Below, one piece after another: positions 10,212 through 23,998 of a stretch of 64,000 bases of DNA. The first letter of the stretch is position 1, and each line of letters starts with the position of its first letter. Source of the stretch: an uncultured bacterium (GTDB lineage: Bacteria > Verrucomicrobiota > Lentisphaeria > Victivallales > UBA1829); contig CACZEK010000012.1 in NCBI GenBank assembly GCA_902780135.1, positions 124,001-188,000 on the forward strand. The letters are read 5' to 3'. The position numbers were made by a program, and so were the translations under genes. The notes beneath the pieces are model-generated. The model made no database searches, was not told where the DNA came from, and was given only the letters and a program-made list of their open reading frames with translations.

Positions 10212-10840
10212 TTGCTCACCTTCTCAATGCGCTTGACGATCACATCCATGGCATCCTTGCTGCAAACGAGCATGTCAGCCCAGAGGACCTGGTAGGTATT
10301 GACCGCGGAAGCCTTCATGAGGCAGACGGCGGGGAGATTGCTGGTGGCGAGGATGGAGTTTTCCTCGTAGTCGGCAACGACGCACAGGATCTTGCCGGTG
10401 GCCTTGATGGCGTTGAAAGCGGCGACCGCTTCCTTCGTCTTCGGGCTTTCGAACTTGACGTCGTCGACGACGATGACGCCGGCGTTCTTCACGCTCTCGG
10501 AGAACGAGCGCTGGAGGGCAAGTCTGCGGACCTTGGCGTTGATCTTGGTCGCGAAGCTGCGGGGGGTGGGGCCGAACGCAACGCCGCCGTGACGCCAGGA
10601 GGCGTTACGGGAGGAACCGCTGCGCGCACGGCCGAGGCCTTTCTGCTTGAAGGGCTTGCGGCCGCCGCCGGAAACCTGGCCGCGGGTCTTGGTGGAGGCA
10701 GTGCCTGCGCGGCACGCGTTGAGGAAGGACACGACGGTGTCTTTGACCGCCTGGGAGCCCTTCTCCAGTTCGAGGGCGGTATCGGGGAGCTCGTAGACTC
10801 CGACCTTTTCGCCCTTCATATTGAGAATATCGAGATTCAT
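10208..10840 (-). CDS. rplD: 50S ribosomal protein L4
   Basis: 210 residues. L4 lines the exit tunnel. The extended-loop signature is visible as [19 protein letters not shown] and [22 protein letters not shown], which touches the macrolide-binding region of the tunnel. In E. coli L4 also represses the S10 operon. No E. coli-like leader was recognised here, but a palindrome lies between rpsJ and rplC. The 3' end overlaps rplW. Confidence 0.97.
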   Translation of the reverse strand: MNLDILNMKGEKVGVYELPDTALELEKGSQAVKDTVVSFLNACRAGTASTKTRGQVSGGGRKPFKQKGLGRARSGSSRNASWRHGGVAFGPTPRSFATKINAKVRRLALQRSFSESVKNAGVIVVDDVKFESPKTKEAVAAFNAIKATGKILCVVADYEENSILATSNLPAVCLMKASAVNTYQVLWADMLVCSKDAMDVIVKRIEKVSK

Positions 10841-10865
10841 AACGTGTCACCTTGTAAGTTTGGGA

Positions 10866-11495
10866 TTATTTCTTGATCGCTTTTCTGACGAGTACGGTGC
10901 CGCCGTTGGGTCCGGGGATCGCCCCACTTACAAAGATCAGATTTTCCGCGGAATCGACTTTGACAACGCGCAGGTTCTGCACGGTGCGCTTCACGCTGCC
11001 ATGCTGACCGGGCATTTTCTTGCCTTTGATGATGTTGCCGGGGGATTCACGGCATCCGATGGAGCCGGGCTTTCTGTGCCAGCCGCCGCCGTGTCCGTCA
11101 CGACCGCCTTTGAAATGATGGCGGACCATGACGCCCTGATAGCCGCGTCCCTTGGTCACGCCGGTGACGTCGAGATATTCACCTTCCTCGAAGATGCCGG
11201 CGCCGATCTCGGCTCCGATCTCGAACTTGGAATCGTCGGTAATGCGGAATTCCTTCATGATGGACGGGGTCGTCTTGACTCCGGCCTTTGCGGCCTGGCC
11301 GGCAACTGCCTTGCCTGCATTTTTCGCTTTCCGGGAACCAAATCCGAAAAGCACGGCGGAATAGCCGTCGCGTTCCACATTTTTCACGTCGATAACGACG
11401 CACGGGCCAGCCTGAACGACCGTCACAGGGGTCAGCACACCCTTGTCGTCGTAAAGCTGGGTCATCCCGACTTTCTTTCCGATCAAACCTTTCAT
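10866..11495 (-). CDS. rplC: 50S ribosomal protein L3
   Basis: 209 residues, starting [19 protein letters not shown]. The central tip region [21 protein letters not shown] and [24 protein letters not shown] are the L3 signatures that reach toward the peptidyl transferase centre. AAAGGAG stands just before the ATG. About 107 bases separate it from rpsJ, the widest gap inside this ribosomal block. Confidence 0.97.
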   Translation of the reverse strand: MKGLIGKKVGMTQLYDDKGVLTPVTVVQAGPCVVIDVKNVERDGYSAVLFGFGSRKAKNAGKAVAGQAAKAGVKTTPSIMKEFRITDDSKFEIGAEIGAGIFEEGEYLDVTGVTKGRGYQGVMVRHHFKGGRDGHGGGWHRKPGSIGCRESPGNIIKGKKMPGQHGSVKRTVQNLRVVKVDSAENLIFVSGAIPGPNGGTVLVRKAIKK

Positions 11496-11561
11496 GTTGT
11501 TCTCCTTTCAGGCACATGTCCTCAATCGGAAAAGGACCTTGGTGCCGGATTGCCGGCCGAT

Positions 11562-11578
11562 GCCCGAACCGTTCGGGC
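11562..11578. promoter_or_regulatory. perfect palindrome between rpsJ and rplC
   Basis: GCCCGAAC, one central base, GTTCGGGC: an 8-base-pair perfect inverted repeat in the rpsJ-rplC leader. In RNA the central part forms a hairpin. It has no T tract, so it is a candidate regulatory or processing structure, not a terminator. Confidence 0.4.
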
Positions 11579-11602
11579 GGCGGCCTGTTCAGCGGCCGCG
11601 AA

Positions 11603-11934
11603 TCAGCCGCCGATCTTGATGGAAATATCCACGCCGGCGGGGAGACTGAGCTTCTTCAGCTCGTCGACCGTCTTGGCGGTAGGATCGATGATGTCCATCA
11701 GCCGCTTGTGCGTGCGGATCTCGAACTGCTCCATGGACTTCTTGTCCACGTGCGGAGAGCGGTTGACGGTGAAACGTTCCACCCGGGTCGGCAGCGGGAT
11801 CGGACCGGCGACGCGGGATCCGGTGCGGCGGGCGGTGTTGAGGATTTCCGCGACCGACTGGTCGAGGATGCGGTGTTCGTAGGCCTGAAGCTTAATGCGG
11901 AACTTCTGGACCTGACGGGGAGCGGGCTTTGTGC

Positions 11935-11938
<4 letters not shown>
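11603..11938 (-). CDS. rpsJ: 30S ribosomal protein S10
   Basis: 111 residues, slightly longer than E. coli S10 because of an N-terminal extension ([11 protein letters not shown]) before the family core [39 protein letters not shown] and [12 protein letters not shown] follow. S10 also works in transcription antitermination with NusB. It overlaps the fusA stop by four bases, so fusA and rpsJ are coupled. Confidence 0.97.
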
Positions 11939-14055
<2,117 letters not shown>

Positions 14056-14082
14056 AGGGTAGATCTTGGGAGGAGCGGATGA

Positions 14083-14553
14083 TTACCAGCGGTAGTGCGC
14101 GAACGCCTTGTTGGCCTGAGCCATCTTGTGGGTATCATCTTTTTTCTTCACGGAGGAGCCGGTGTTGTCGAAGGCGTCGAGAAGCTCCGTGGCGAGGGCG
14201 ATCATCATGGGTTTGCCCTTCTTGGCCTGGGAGTAGGTCGTGATCCAGCGGATAGCGAGGGCGACCTGGCGTTCCGGGGCGACGTCGATGGGCACCTGGT
14301 AGTTGGCGCCGCCGACGCGGCGGGACTTGACTTCGACTTTGGGCTTGACGTTTTCGACGGCCTGGATGAAGACCTCGAGGGGCTCCATGTCCTTCTTCTG
14401 GGTCGCGATGTAGTCGAACGCGCCGTAAACGATCTTCTGGGCGATGGACTTTTTGCCGCACTTCATCAGGGTGTTGATGAGACGGGCAACGAGTTCGCTG
14501 TTATATTTGACGTCGGGGATGAGTTCCCGTTTCGTGGTTCTGCGTCTTCTCAT
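14083..14553 (-). CDS. rpsG: 30S ribosomal protein S7
   Basis: 156 residues, starting [19 protein letters not shown]. It contains [18 protein letters not shown] and the conserved [21 protein letters not shown]7 organises the 3' major domain of 16S rRNA. It is 28 bases after rpsL in the str operon. Confidence 0.98.
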   Translation of the reverse strand: MRRRRTTKRELIPDVKYNSELVARLINTLMKCGKKSIAQKIVYGAFDYIATQKKDMEPLEVFIQAVENVKPKVEVKSRRVGGANYQVPIDVAPERQVALAIRWITTYSQAKKGKPMMIALATELLDAFDNTGSSVKKKDDTHKMAQANKAFAHYRW

Positions 14554-14581
14554 GGTGTATGCGTTACCTTATCTCGTGGGA

Positions 14582-14968
14582 TTATTTCTTCTTGTCGTCT
14601 TTGGCACGCTTGGCGCCGTACTTGGAACGGCCCTGGCGGCGTCCGTCGACGCCCATGCTGTCGAGTGCGCCGCGCACGACGTGGTAGCGGACGCCCGGGA
14701 GGTCACGGACACGGCCGCCCTTCACGAGGACGACGCTGTGTTCCTGGAGGTTGTGGCCTTCGCCGCCGATGTAGGCGGTGACTTCGAGTCCGTTGGTCAG
14801 ACGGACACGGGCGATTTTACGCATAGCGGAGTTCGGCTTTTTCGGGGTTCTCGTCGTAACCTGGAGGCAAACGCCGCGTCTCTGCGGGCATTTGGTGAGA
14901 GCTTTGGATTTGCTCTTGCACGGTTTCGGGCTGCGACCGGCTCTGACCAACTGGTTGATTGTCGGCAT
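14582..14968 (-). CDS. rpsL: 30S ribosomal protein S12
   Basis: 128 residues, beginning [12 protein letters not shown]. The decoding-centre loop [11 protein letters not shown] keeps both lysines. The second loop reads GGRVRDLPG, with R88 where E. coli and M. tuberculosis have lysine (K87/K88). K-to-R at this position is a known streptomycin-resistance substitution. It is the first gene of the str operon, with a good promoter about 60 bases upstream. Confidence 0.98.
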   Translation of the reverse strand: MPTINQLVRAGRSPKPCKSKSKALTKCPQRRGVCLQVTTRTPKKPNSAMRKIARVRLTNGLEVTAYIGGEGHNLQEHSVVLVKGGRVRDLPGVRYHVVRGALDSMGVDGRRQGRSKYGAKRAKDDKKK

Positions 14969-15027
14969 GTTAAGTTTCCACCTGTATTCTGGTTAATTGC
15001 TGATTGTGCGCAAAAATTCAAGCATAT

Positions 15028-15056
15028 AATATACCTTCGTTTCCGCGGATAATCAA
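15028..15056 (-). promoter_or_regulatory. sigma70-type promoter for the rpsL-rpsG-fusA-S10 block
   Basis: Leftward TTGATT, 17 bases, TATATT(AT), in the 144-base gap between rpoC and rpsL. It shows that the str/S10 genes can be transcribed separately from rpoBC. Confidence 0.65.
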
Positions 15057-15112
15057 ATCAATTTTTCCAGTTTTTCGTTATTTTTTTTGATTTTTGCTCG
15101 TTTTGCAGGGTT

Positions 15113-18100
15113 TCATTCCCCATCGTCATCGTCCGTAAGGGAGTCGTCGCTGAACTCGTCATCGGAGAGTTCCGTCTCGTCGAAGAGGATGTCTTCGGCG
15201 GGGAAATCCAGCGAATCGCTCTCGTCGAGATCGCCGAATTCGGCCCGTTCCTCGTCGGTGGGCTGGTATTCGTCGTCGTCGCCGAAGTCGATCTGGGTGA
15301 TATCGAGTTGATCGGGAGAGGACCCGTCGTCCTTCCGCTCGTCAATCTCAGGCATCTCGGGCGGCAACTCTTCGCCCAGGAGCTTGACTTTGACGTTCTG
15401 GAGGTCGACGGCTCCGGTTCCCGCGGGAATCAGATGTCCGGTGATCACGTTTTCCTTGAATCCGCGCAGCACGTCTTCGCGGCCGAGCGTGGCGGCGTCG
15501 GTCAGGATGCGCGTGGTATCCTGGAAGGACGCGGCGGAGATGAAGCTGTCGGTTTCGAGGGACGCCTTGGTAATGCCGAGCAGGACGGGTTCGGCCTCGG
15601 CGGGTCTGCCGCCGGCGGCGGCGACGCGCTTGTTCTCGCGGTCGAATTCGTAACGGTCGACCAGTTCGCCCGCGAGGAAGCGGGTGTCGCCCTGGCCGGA
15701 GGAACCGTCCTTGCACTTGTCGACGATGCGGACTTTCTGCATCATCTGGCGGATGATGATCTCAATGTGCTTGTCGTTGATCTCGACGCCCTGGGACCGG
15801 TACACGGTCTGGACTTCGTTCACCAGGTAGCGCTGGAGCTCCGGCGCGCCGCAGATGGTGAGCAGGGACTGCGGGATCACGGCGCCGGTGGTGAGCTTCT
15901 GGCCCTTCTTGACGTATTCGCCGTTGCTGACGATCAGGTGCTTGTTGTTCGGGATCTGGTGTTCCGTGGTGACGTCGGTGTCGGGGTTCTTCACGTACAG
16001 CACGCGGCCTTTTTTGCCTTTGTACTTGGTGATCTCGACGTAGCCGTCGATCTGGGCGATCTCGGCGATGTCCTTCGGCGTACGCGCCTCGAACAGTTCG
16101 GCGACACGCGGCAGACCGCCGGTGATGTCCTTGTTCTTCTGCTGCTGGTGCGGGATACGGGCGAGCGTGGTGCCGGGGCTGACGCGCTGGTTCTTCTTGA
16201 CCATGAGCAGGGTGCCGGCGGCGAGGGGATATTCGCCGATGTCCTCGAGCGTCTGCGGATTCTTGATGACGATGCGCGGGTTGAGGTCGTCGTTGTGCTC
16301 CAGCACGGTCAGCTGTTCCGTGCTGCCGCGGCGCTGGTCGCGCTTGTAGGTCACGCCGTCGATCAGGTCGGGGATGTCCACGATGCCGCCTTCCTCCGCG
16401 ATGATGGGCATGTTGGAGGGATCCCAGATGGCGAGCTGCTGGTTGAGCTCGACGGTGTCTCCGTCGCGGCAGAAGAGGGTGGCGCCGATCTCGACCGGGT
16501 AGCGGTCGACCGGGGTCTCCTTCATCGCGTCGGACCAGTAGTCGTAGTCGGCGTTGTAGAAGGAGCCGATGATGGCGGCTTCCTGCTTGGCGCGTTCGCG
16601 GGCTTCCTGTTCGGCCTGCCTGACGAGGTCTTCGTCGAACACGACGATGAAGCCGTTCTTGTTGATGACGAGCATCTCGCCCTTGTCGTTGGTGACGGTG
16701 CGGATGTTCTCGAAGTAGATCTTGCCGGACTTGCGCGCCTTGATGTCGGACTGCTTGGACGTGGCGGAAGCGACGCCGCCGATGTGGAAGGTGCGCATGG
16801 TCAGCTGCGTGCCGGGTTCGCCGATGGACTGCGCGGCGATGATGCCGAGCGCGTCGCCCACTTCCGCGTCGCGGTCGGTGGCGAGGTTCTTGCCGTAGCA
16901 CTTCACGCAGACGCCGTGCTCCACGTCGCAGGTCAGGACGGACCGGATCAGGACGCGCTGGAGGCCGCGCGCCTCGATGCGCTTGGCGATCTCGGGCGTG
17001 AACTCTTCGCCGGCGGCGATGATGAGCTGGCCGTCGTTGGTGGTGTCGCGGATGTCCTGCGCGCTGTAGCGTCCGACCAGGCGGTCGGCGAGGGAGAGCA
17101 GCGGCTTGTCGTCGTCGCCCTTGATCGCCTCGACGTAGATGCCCTTCGTAGTGCCGCAGTCTTCGCAGCGGCAGATGATGTCCTGCGCGACGTCGACGAG
17201 CTTGCGGGTCATGTAGCCGGAGTCGGCGGTCTTCAGGGCGGTGTCGGCGAGGCCCTTGCGTGCGCCGTGGGTGGAGATGAAGTATTCGAGCACCGAGAGC
17301 CCCTCGCGGAAGTTGGAGAGGATCGGGCGTTCGATGATTTCGCCGTTGGGCTTCGCCATCAGGCCGCGCATGCCGGCGAGCTGGCGGATCTGGTCCTTGC
17401 TGCCTCGCGCGCCGGAATCGAGCATGGCGTAGACCGGGTTGATGCGGACTTTGTTTTCGGCCTCGCAGGCGGCGAACAGGTCCTTGGCGACGTCGTTGGT
17501 GACCTTCGTCCAGACTTCGACGATGCGGTCGTGCTTTTCGCCTTCGGTGCGGGCACCGGCGTCGAACTCGGCCTGGATCTTTTCGATCTCCTTGCGGGCC
17601 TCGGCGATGAGGGTCGCCTTGGTCTTCGGGACCGGGACGTCCGCGACGGAGATGGAGAACCCGGCGACGGTGGCGTATTCGTAGCCCAGGTTTTTGAGCT
17701 TGTCGAGGAGGATGATCGCCTTGTCGTGGCCGACATGCTCGTACGCCTCGGCGATGAGCTTGCCGATCTCCTTCTTCGTCGCCTGGGAATTGTAGAAGCC
17801 GAGCGACTTGTCCCAGATGCCGTTGAAGATGCAGCGGCCGGGCGTCGTGATGATGAACTTGGAATCCTTGTCGCCGCGCGGAGTCTCCACGCCGTAGTCG
17901 GGGTTCGGGATCTTCACGGCGTCATGGATCCTGATGTGCTCGGTATCCAGGGCGAACAGCACCTCGTGGATGTCGCGGAAGAGGCGCGCGCTGCCGGGCG
18001 GGGTCATCGGGGGACGCGTGAGGTAGTACACGCCGAGCGTGATGTCCTGCGTCGGAGTCGTGATCGGCTTGCCGCTGGCGGGCGAGAAGATGTTGTTCGT

Positions 18101-19567
18101 GGAGAGCATCAGGAGCTTGCACTCGAGCTGGGCGGCGGCGGACAGCGGCACGTGGACCGCCATCTGGTCGCCGTCGAAGTCGGCGTTGTAGCCCGTGCAG
18201 ACGAGCGGATGCAGGCGGATGGCGGAGCCTTCGATCAGGATCGGGTCGAACGCCTGGATGGAGAGGCGGTGCAGGGTCGGCGCGCGGTTGAGCATCACCG
18301 GATGCCCCTTCGTGACCTCTTCGAGGATGTCCCACACGGCGGGCGCGCCGCGTTCGATCATCTTCTTGGCGGAGCGGACCGTATGCGCGTGGCCGCGTTC
18401 CTTGAGGTAGCGGATGATGAAGGGCTCGAAGAGCGTGAGCGCCATCTTCTTGGGAAGGCCGCACTGCATGAGCTTGAGTTCGGGGCCGACGACGATGACG
18501 GAGCGTCCGGAGTAGTCGACGCGCTTGCCGAGCAGGTTCAGGCGGAAGCGTCCCTGTTTGCCTTTGAGCATGCAGCTGAGGCTCTTCAGCGGGCGGCTGC
18601 CGGCGCCGGTCACGGCGCGGCCGTGGCGGCCGTTGTCGAGCAGGGCGTCGACGGCCTCCTGGAGCATGCGTTTTTCGTTGCGGATGATGACCTCGGGCGT
18701 GTGGGTCTGGAGCATGCCTTTCAGGCGGCTGTTGCGGTTGATCACGCGGCGGTAGAGGTCGTTGAGGTCGGAGGTGGCGAAACGGCCGCCCTCGAGGGGA
18801 ACGAGCGGGCGCAGGTCGGGCGGGATGACGGGGAGGACCTCGAGGATCATCCACTCGGGGCGCGAATCGCTCTTGATGAAGCCTTCGACGAGGCGGAGGC
18901 GCTTGGAAAGTTTCTTGCGGGTCGCCTTGTTGTGCGTGGAGGCGAAGTCGACTTCGAGCTTGGCGCGCAGGGGCTCCAGCTCGATCTGCTCCAGCAGGGT
19001 GCGGACGGCGGGGGCGCCCATTTCGGCGCGGAAGCCGTCGCCGTACTCGGAACGCGCCTGGTTGTACTGCATGCCGTCGAGGGTTTCGCCGAGGGTAAGC
19101 GGGGTGTCGCCGGGATCGGTCACGACCCAGACTTCGTAGTAGATGATGCGTTCGAGTTCGCGCGCGGTCTTTTCGAGCATGAGGCCGATGCGGCTGGGCA
19201 TGCACTTGAAGAACCAGATATGGGACACGGGCACGGCGAGTTCGATATGGCCCATGCGTTCGCGGCGGACCTTGGAATGGCAGACTTCGACGCCGCAGCG
19301 TTCGCAGATGATGCCTTTGTTCTTGACGCGTTTGTATTTGCCGCAGTTGCATTCCCAGTCGCGCTGCGGTCCGAAGATCTTCTCGCAGAACAGGCCGCCC
19401 TTCTCGGGCTTGAAGCTGCGGTAGTTGATCGTCTCGGGGTTCTTGACCTCGCCGTGGCTCCAGGAGCGGATGACTTCAGGAGACGCGACTTTGATCACGA
19501 CCGCCTCGAACTGGCTGAGCGGCTGGTAGGGTTCGCGGGTGTCCCGGTTGTAAGAGCTGTCAATCAT
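15113..19567 (-). CDS. rpoC: DNA-directed RNA polymerase subunit beta'
   Basis: 1484 residues. The N-terminal zinc ribbon is [20 protein letters not shown]. The catalytic magnesium motif is [15 protein letters not shown]. The trigger-loop region has [19 protein letters not shown], and a second zinc site uses CEDCG with [11 protein letters not shown]. The last 80 residues are unusual: 36 are Asp or Glu, and the protein ends in TDDDDGE, far more acidic than E. coli beta'. It lies 20 bases after rpoB. Confidence 0.99.
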   Translation of the reverse strand: MIDSSYNRDTREPYQPLSQFEAVVIKVASPEVIRSWSHGEVKNPETINYRSFKPEKGGLFCEKIFGPQRDWECNCGKYKRVKNKGIICERCGVEVCHSKVRRERMGHIELAVPVSHIWFFKCMPSRIGLMLEKTARELERIIYYEVWVVTDPGDTPLTLGETLDGMQYNQARSEYGDGFRAEMGAPAVRTLLEQIELEPLRAKLEVDFASTHNKATRKKLSKRLRLVEGFIKSDSRPEWMILEVLPVIPPDLRPLVPLEGGRFATSDLNDLYRRVINRNSRLKGMLQTHTPEVIIRNEKRMLQEAVDALLDNGRHGRAVTGAGSRPLKSLSCMLKGKQGRFRLNLLGKRVDYSGRSVIVVGPELKLMQCGLPKKMALTLFEPFIIRYLKERGHAHTVRSAKKMIERGAPAVWDILEEVTKGHPVMLNRAPTLHRLSIQAFDPILIEGSAIRLHPLVCTGYNADFDGDQMAVHVPLSAAAQLECKLLMLSTNNIFSPASGKPITTPTQDITLGVYYLTRPPMTPPGSARLFRDIHEVLFALDTEHIRIHDAVKIPNPDYGVETPRGDKDSKFIITTPGRCIFNGIWDKSLGFYNSQATKKEIGKLIAEAYEHVGHDKAIILLDKLKNLGYEYATVAGFSISVADVPVPKTKATLIAEARKEIEKIQAEFDAGARTEGEKHDRIVEVWTKVTNDVAKDLFAACEAENKVRINPVYAMLDSGARGSKDQIRQLAGMRGLMAKPNGEIIERPILSNFREGLSVLEYFISTHGARKGLADTALKTADSGYMTRKLVDVAQDIICRCEDCGTTKGIYVEAIKGDDDKPLLSLADRLVGRYSAQDIRDTTNDGQLIIAAGEEFTPEIAKRIEARGLQRVLIRSVLTCDVEHGVCVKCYGKNLATDRDAEVGDALGIIAAQSIGEPGTQLTMRTFHIGGVASATSKQSDIKARKSGKIYFENIRTVTNDKGEMLVINKNGFIVVFDEDLVRQAEQEARERAKQEAAIIGSFYNADYDYWSDAMKETPVDRYPVEIGATLFCRDGDTVELNQQLAIWDPSNMPIIAEEGGIVDIPDLIDGVTYKRDQRRGSTEQLTVLEHNDDLNPRIVIKNPQTLEDIGEYPLAAGTLLMVKKNQRVSPGTTLARIPHQQQKNKDITGGLPRVAELFEARTPKDIAEIAQIDGYVEITKYKGKKGRVLYVKNPDTDVTTEHQIPNNKHLIVSNGEYVKKGQKLTTGAVIPQSLLTICGAPELQRYLVNEVQTVYRSQGVEINDKHIEIIIRQMMQKVRIVDKCKDGSSGQGDTRFLAGELVDRYEFDRENKRVAAAGGRPAEAEPVLLGITKASLETDSFISAASFQDTTRILTDAATLGREDVLRGFKENVITGHLIPAGTGAVDLQNVKVKLLGEELPPEMPEIDERKDDGSSPDQLDITQIDFGDDDEYQPTDEERAEFGDLDESDSLDFPAEDILFDETELSDDEFSDDSLTDDDDGE

Positions 19568-19587
19568 AGTATCTCTTCCCCCTTCGG

Positions 19588-22500
19588 TTATTTACTCGGA
19601 TTTTCAGAACGTTTCACCGTCTGCACGTCAAGGCCCAGCGACTGGAGTTCCTTGAGCAGGACGTTGAAGGATTCGGGACGGCCGGGTTCCAGGATGCCCT
19701 GACCACGGACGATCGACTCGTAGATGCGGGTGCGGCCGGTCACGTCGTCGCTCTTCACCGTGAGCATTTCCTGCAGGGTGTGCGCGGCGCCGTACGCTTC
19801 GAGCGCCCACACTTCCATTTCGCCGAAGCGCTGGCCGCCGTGCTGCGCCTTGCCGCCGAGCGGCTGCTGGGTGACGAGCGAGTACGGGCCGATGGAGCGC
19901 GCGTGGATCTTGTTGGCGACCAGGTGGTCGAGCTTAAGCATGTAGACGACGCCGACCATGACGCGCTGATCGAAGCGGTTGCCGGTGCGGCCGTCGAAGA
20001 GGTCGGTCTTTCCGTCGAAGACTTCTTCGCCGTTGACGGTCTTGAAGCCCCAGTGGAAGTTCTCGCCGGTCTCCTGTTCGACCTTGGCGTTGGCTTCGCG
20101 CATCATGTCAATGATCTTCTCTTCGGAGATGCCGTCGAAGACCGGGGTGGCGACCTTGACGCCGAGCATGCTGACGGCCCAGCCCAGGTGGGCTTCCAGG
20201 ACCTGTCCGATGTTCATGCGGGAAGGCACGCCCAGCGGATTCAGCACGATGTCGACGGGGCGTCCGTCCTTGGTGAACGGCATATCCTCGATCGGGACGA
20301 TACGGGAAACGATACCCTTGTTGCCGTGGCGGCCCGCCATCTTGTCGCCGACCTGGATCTTGCGCTTGGACGCGACATAGACCTTGACGCGCTTGATCGG
20401 GCCGCGTTCCTCGGCGTTGTTGTCGGTCGCCATGTTCATGGCGTCGATGCGGTTCTGCTCGATGATGTTGAACCGCGGGATGTATTCGTCGAAGACGGCC
20501 TTGAGCTGGTCGCGGATCTCGCACTCCTCCATACTCCAGTTGTTGTAGGCGTTCGCGAGCTTGGCGATGGAGGGACGGGTGACTTTGCGGTTGGAGGTGA
20601 CCAGGACGACGTCCTCGCCGGTCTCCTCGTTGTGCGTGTAGATCGGCTTCGGGAGCTTCTGGCCGAGGAGCATCGCGGAAAGGCGTTCGAGGAGGGAGTC
20701 GATCTCCGCCCCGAACTGTTCGCGGTAGGTGTCCTTGGCGCGCTTGATGGCGCGTTTCTGCTCGGTCTTCGTCATGGCCTGCTGGCCGGATTCCTTGGCG
20801 TATTCGATGCGGATGTCCATCACGACGCCGCCCTTGCCGCTGGGAACGGTGAGGCTGGAGTCCTTGACGTCGGCGGCCTTTTCGCCGAAGATGGCGCGGA
20901 GGAGGCGTTCCTCGGGCGCGAGTTCGGTCTCGGACTTCGGCGTGATCTTGCCGACGAGGATGTCGCCGGGCTTGACCTCGGTGCCGAGGCGGACGATGCC
21001 GTGCGCGTCGAGGTTGCTGAGCGCTTCCTCGCCGACGTTCGGCAGGTCGCAGGTGATCTCCTCGTTGCCAAGCTTGGTCTCGCGGCTTTCGATCTCGAAC
21101 TCGTCGATGTGCAGGCTCGTGTAAACGTCTTCCTTCACGAGGCGTTCGCTGAGCACGATGGCGTCTTCGAAGTTGTATCCGCACCACGGCATGTACGCCG
21201 CGCGGACGTTCTTGCCGAGCGCGAGCTCGGCGTCCTGCGTGGCGGCGCCGTCGGCGATGGGATCGCCCTTGCGGACCGTCATGCCGGATCTCACGATCGG
21301 GACCTGGTTGATGCAGGTGCCGGCGTTGCTGCGGAGGAACTTGATCAGTTTGTAGGTCGTCGGGTTCTTGTCGGCGGTCTCGCCGATGACTTTGCCGTCG
21401 CCGGTGATCACGATGTGGTCGGCGGAGACTTCGGCGACGATGCCGTCGCGGTCGGAACTCAGCACGGCGCGCGAATCCACGGCGATCTTGTGCTCAAGGC
21501 CGGTGCCGACGTACGGGGATTCCGTCGTCATGAGCGGCACGGCCTGGCGCTGCATGTTCGATCCCATCAGGGCGCGGTTGGCGTCGTCGTGTTCGAGGAA
21601 CGGGATGAGGCCGGCGGCGCCGGAAACGAGCTGCTTCGGGGAGACGTCCATGTAGTCGACTTCCTCGCGCGGATGCTCGGCGGACTCGCCGTACTGGCGC
21701 GCCATGACGGTGGGGTTGACGAACGTATGTTCGGGCGTGAGCGGGGCATTTGCCTGCGCGATGACGAACTGCTCCTCCTTGTCGGCGGTCAGGTAGTCGA
21801 TCTTGTTCGTGACGATGCCTTTTTCGACGCGGCGGTACGGAGTCTCCAGGAACCCGAAGTGATTGATGCGGGAGTACAGGGACATGGAGGAGATCAGGCC
21901 GATGTTCGGACCTTCGGGAGTCTCGATCGGGCAGATGCGTCCGTAGTGGCTGGTGTGGATGTCGCGGACTTCGAATCCGGCGCGTTCGCGGGAGAGGCCG
22001 CCGGGACCGAGCGCGGAGAGGCGGCGCTTGTTGGTCAGCTCGGACAGAGGATTGGTCTGGTCCATGAACTGGGACAGCTGGTTGCGCGAGAAGAAGTCGC
22101 GGACGGCGCTGATGAAGATCTTCTGGTTGATGAGCTTGAGCGGGGTGTCGCCGGGCTGCACCATCGTCATGTGTTCCTTCACGATGCGCTTGGTGCGGAG
22201 CAGGCCGACGCGGCACTGGTTCTGGAGGAGTTCGCCCACGGGACGGACGCGGCGCGCGCCGAGGTGGTCGATGTCGTCGGTCTGGCCGTTGTGGCTGTAG
22301 AGGTTCATGAGGTACTTGGTGGCCTCGATGATGTCCTCCTTCGTCAGGATGCGGCAGTTCTCGTCGATGTCGAGCTTGAGGTGCTCGTTGATCTTGTAGC
22401 GGCCGACGAGGCCGAGGTCGTAGCGCTCGTTGTCGAAGAAGAGGTGCTGGAGGAGCGCCCGCGCGGTGTCCGTGCTGGGGGAGGGATCGCCCTGGCGCAT

Positions 22501-23409
22501 GCGCTTGTAGATCTCCTTCAGGGCGTCGTCGGTGTTCTTGGCGGGGTCGCGGGCAAGACAGTTGATGATGTAGGATTCCTTGTTCGGGACGACGGCGAAG
22601 GTTGCGGACTTGACGCCGGACGCGGCGAGGGACTTCGCATGGCTCTCGGTCATGGAGATGAACGGCTCCACGACGACGCGCTTGTTGTCGTCGAGGATGG
22701 GCTCGTAGGTATAGTAATCGCCGATGTTTTCGGCTTTGAGGAGCTGGGCCGGCGTCATCTTTTTCACGTTGTACATCACGCGGACGATGTCGTCGTTGGA
22801 GCTGTAGCCGAGCGCGCGGAGGAACGTGGTGATGAGGAATTTGCGGCGTTTGCGGCGCCGGTCGAGGAAAATGAAGATCTGACCGTTGATGTCGAACTGG
22901 ACTTCGAGCCAGGACCCGCGGTCCGGGATAATGCGGTAGGAATAGAGGAATCTGCCGGTGGAGTGATGGCGTTTTTCGAAGCAGATGCCCGGGGAACGGT
23001 GCAGCTGGCTGATAATGACACGTTCCGCGCCGTTGATGATGAAGGAGCCGCGGGCGGTCATCATGGGGATCTCGCCGAGGTAGACGGTTTCCGTGGTGAC
23101 CGTGTCTTTATTGGTCAGTTTGAAGTCGACGTGAAGGGAGGCGGTGTAGGAGTCGCCGTCCTTGATGCAGTCGACGATCTCTTTTTTGGGAGTGCCGATG
23201 GTGTAGGAGAGGAATTCGAGGGTGATGTGTTTGTCGAAGCTAATAACCGGAAACACGTCCATGAAAATCTCCTGAAGACCCTGCTTCAGGCGCTTTTCCG
23301 GGGGCGTGTCCAGCTGAAGGAAAGAAGCATACGAGTCGAGCTGAATTCCGATCAGATCGGGAATTTCAAGCACTTCTTCCAGTTTTCCAAAGTTCAGTCG
23401 GTCAGGCAT
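19588..23409 (-). CDS. rpoB: DNA-directed RNA polymerase subunit beta
   Basis: 1273 residues, about 70 fewer than in E. coli. The rifampicin pocket is clear: [20 protein letters not shown] then LSALGPGG. By position, N460 (codon 22030-22032) matches E. coli H526 and T452 matches N518. The rest of the pocket (D516, R529 and S531 equivalents) is conserved. [18 protein letters not shown] and the C-terminal [18 protein letters not shown], which meets beta', are intact. It follows rplL after a 160-base spacer with a strong hairpin. Confidence 0.99.
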   Translation of the reverse strand: MPDRLNFGKLEEVLEIPDLIGIQLDSYASFLQLDTPPEKRLKQGLQEIFMDVFPVISFDKHITLEFLSYTIGTPKKEIVDCIKDGDSYTASLHVDFKLTNKDTVTTETVYLGEIPMMTARGSFIINGAERVIISQLHRSPGICFEKRHHSTGRFLYSYRIIPDRGSWLEVQFDINGQIFIFLDRRRKRRKFLITTFLRALGYSSNDDIVRVMYNVKKMTPAQLLKAENIGDYYTYEPILDDNKRVVVEPFISMTESHAKSLAASGVKSATFAVVPNKESYIINCLARDPAKNTDDALKEIYKRMRQGDPSPSTDTARALLQHLFFDNERYDLGLVGRYKINEHLKLDIDENCRILTKEDIIEATKYLMNLYSHNGQTDDIDHLGARRVRPVGELLQNQCRVGLLRTKRIVKEHMTMVQPGDTPLKLINQKIFISAVRDFFSRNQLSQFMDQTNPLSELTNKRRLSALGPGGLSRERAGFEVRDIHTSHYGRICPIETPEGPNIGLISSMSLYSRINHFGFLETPYRRVEKGIVTNKIDYLTADKEEQFVIAQANAPLTPEHTFVNPTVMARQYGESAEHPREEVDYMDVSPKQLVSGAAGLIPFLEHDDANRALMGSNMQRQAVPLMTTESPYVGTGLEHKIAVDSRAVLSSDRDGIVAEVSADHIVITGDGKVIGETADKNPTTYKLIKFLRSNAGTCINQVPIVRSGMTVRKGDPIADGAATQDAELALGKNVRAAYMPWCGYNFEDAIVLSERLVKEDVYTSLHIDEFEIESRETKLGNEEITCDLPNVGEEALSNLDAHGIVRLGTEVKPGDILVGKITPKSETELAPEERLLRAIFGEKAADVKDSSLTVPSGKGGVVMDIRIEYAKESGQQAMTKTEQKRAIKRAKDTYREQFGAEIDSLLERLSAMLLGQKLPKPIYTHNEETGEDVVLVTSNRKVTRPSIAKLANAYNNWSMEECEIRDQLKAVFDEYIPRFNIIEQNRIDAMNMATDNNAEERGPIKRVKVYVASKRKIQVGDKMAGRHGNKGIVSRIVPIEDMPFTKDGRPVDIVLNPLGVPSRMNIGQVLEAHLGWAVSMLGVKVATPVFDGISEEKIIDMMREANAKVEQETGENFHWGFKTVNGEEVFDGKTDLFDGRTGNRFDQRVMVGVVYMLKLDHLVANKIHARSIGPYSLVTQQPLGGKAQHGGQRFGEMEVWALEAYGAAHTLQEMLTVKSDDVTGRTRIYESIVRGQGILEPGRPESFNVLLKELQSLGLDVQTVKRSENPSK

Positions 23410-23511
23410 ATTCCACCCTGTTCTTAGTTGAGGAAGGCAAAAAAATCACGGCAGAACGGTCTGCTGTGCAATCCGCAAAGCCCGTCGCGGATTTAAACGA
23501 GGAAAGGACGG

Positions 23512-23533
23512 GGGATCCCCGTGAGGGAATCCC
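23512..23533 (-). promoter_or_regulatory. rplL-rpoB intergenic hairpin (attenuator or processing site)
   Basis: On the minus strand, arms GGGATTCCC and GGGGATCCC pair over nine positions (one T-G) around a 4-base loop TCAC. There is no T tract. The place between rplL and rpoB matches where many bacteria attenuate or cleave the transcript to lower polymerase expression relative to L7/L12. Confidence 0.55.
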
Positions 23534-23569
23534 ACCGTCAACAAACGTACTTCATTCAAAGTGAAGTCA

Positions 23570-23974
23570 TTACTTGACTTCGACTTTGGCGCCGGCGGCA
23601 GTGAGCTGCTCTTTGATCTTGTCGGCTTCTTCCTTGGAAGCGCCTTCCTTGACAGCCTTCGGAGCGCCTTCGACGAGCTCTTTGGCTTCCTTGAGGCCGA
23701 GGCCCGCGATCTCGCGGACGACCTTGATGACGGCGATCTTGTTCGCGCCGACGTCGGAAAGAATGACGTCGAATTCAGTCTTTTCTTCCGCGGGGGCGGC
23801 GGCGGCAGCTGCGGGAGCAGCGGCGGCGACGGCGACCGGAGCAGCGGCGGAGACGCCGAGACGGTCTTCGAGAGCTTTGACGAGCTTGGAGAGCTCGAGG
23901 ACGGAGAGTTTTTCAACGTAGGAGATGAACTGTTCCATTTCCTGCGACACTTCCACGTTAGCCTGTTCAGTCAT
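23570..23974 (-). CDS. rplL: 50S ribosomal protein L7/L12
   Basis: 134 residues. The N-terminal dimerisation helix (about 1-35) is followed by an Ala/Pro-rich hinge (about 45-65) and a C-terminal globular domain with [20 protein letters not shown] and [21 protein letters not shown], which recruits translational GTPases. It lies 24 bases downstream of rplJ. Confidence 0.98.
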   Translation of the reverse strand: MTEQANVEVSQEMEQFISYVEKLSVLELSKLVKALEDRLGVSAAAPVAVAAAAPAAAAAAPAEEKTEFDVILSDVGANKIAVIKVVREIAGLGLKEAKELVEGAPKAVKEGASKEEADKIKEQLTAAGAKVEVK

Positions 23975-23998
23975 TGTATGACCTCCATATGAGTTGAA

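Noticed and set aside
15308..23427. Very long plus-strand frames (about 1464 and 1215 codons) opposite rpoC and rpoB
   Set aside because: They are antisense to intact rpoC and rpoB. GC-biased third codon positions keep the opposite frame open. They show no family motif and no ribosome site.
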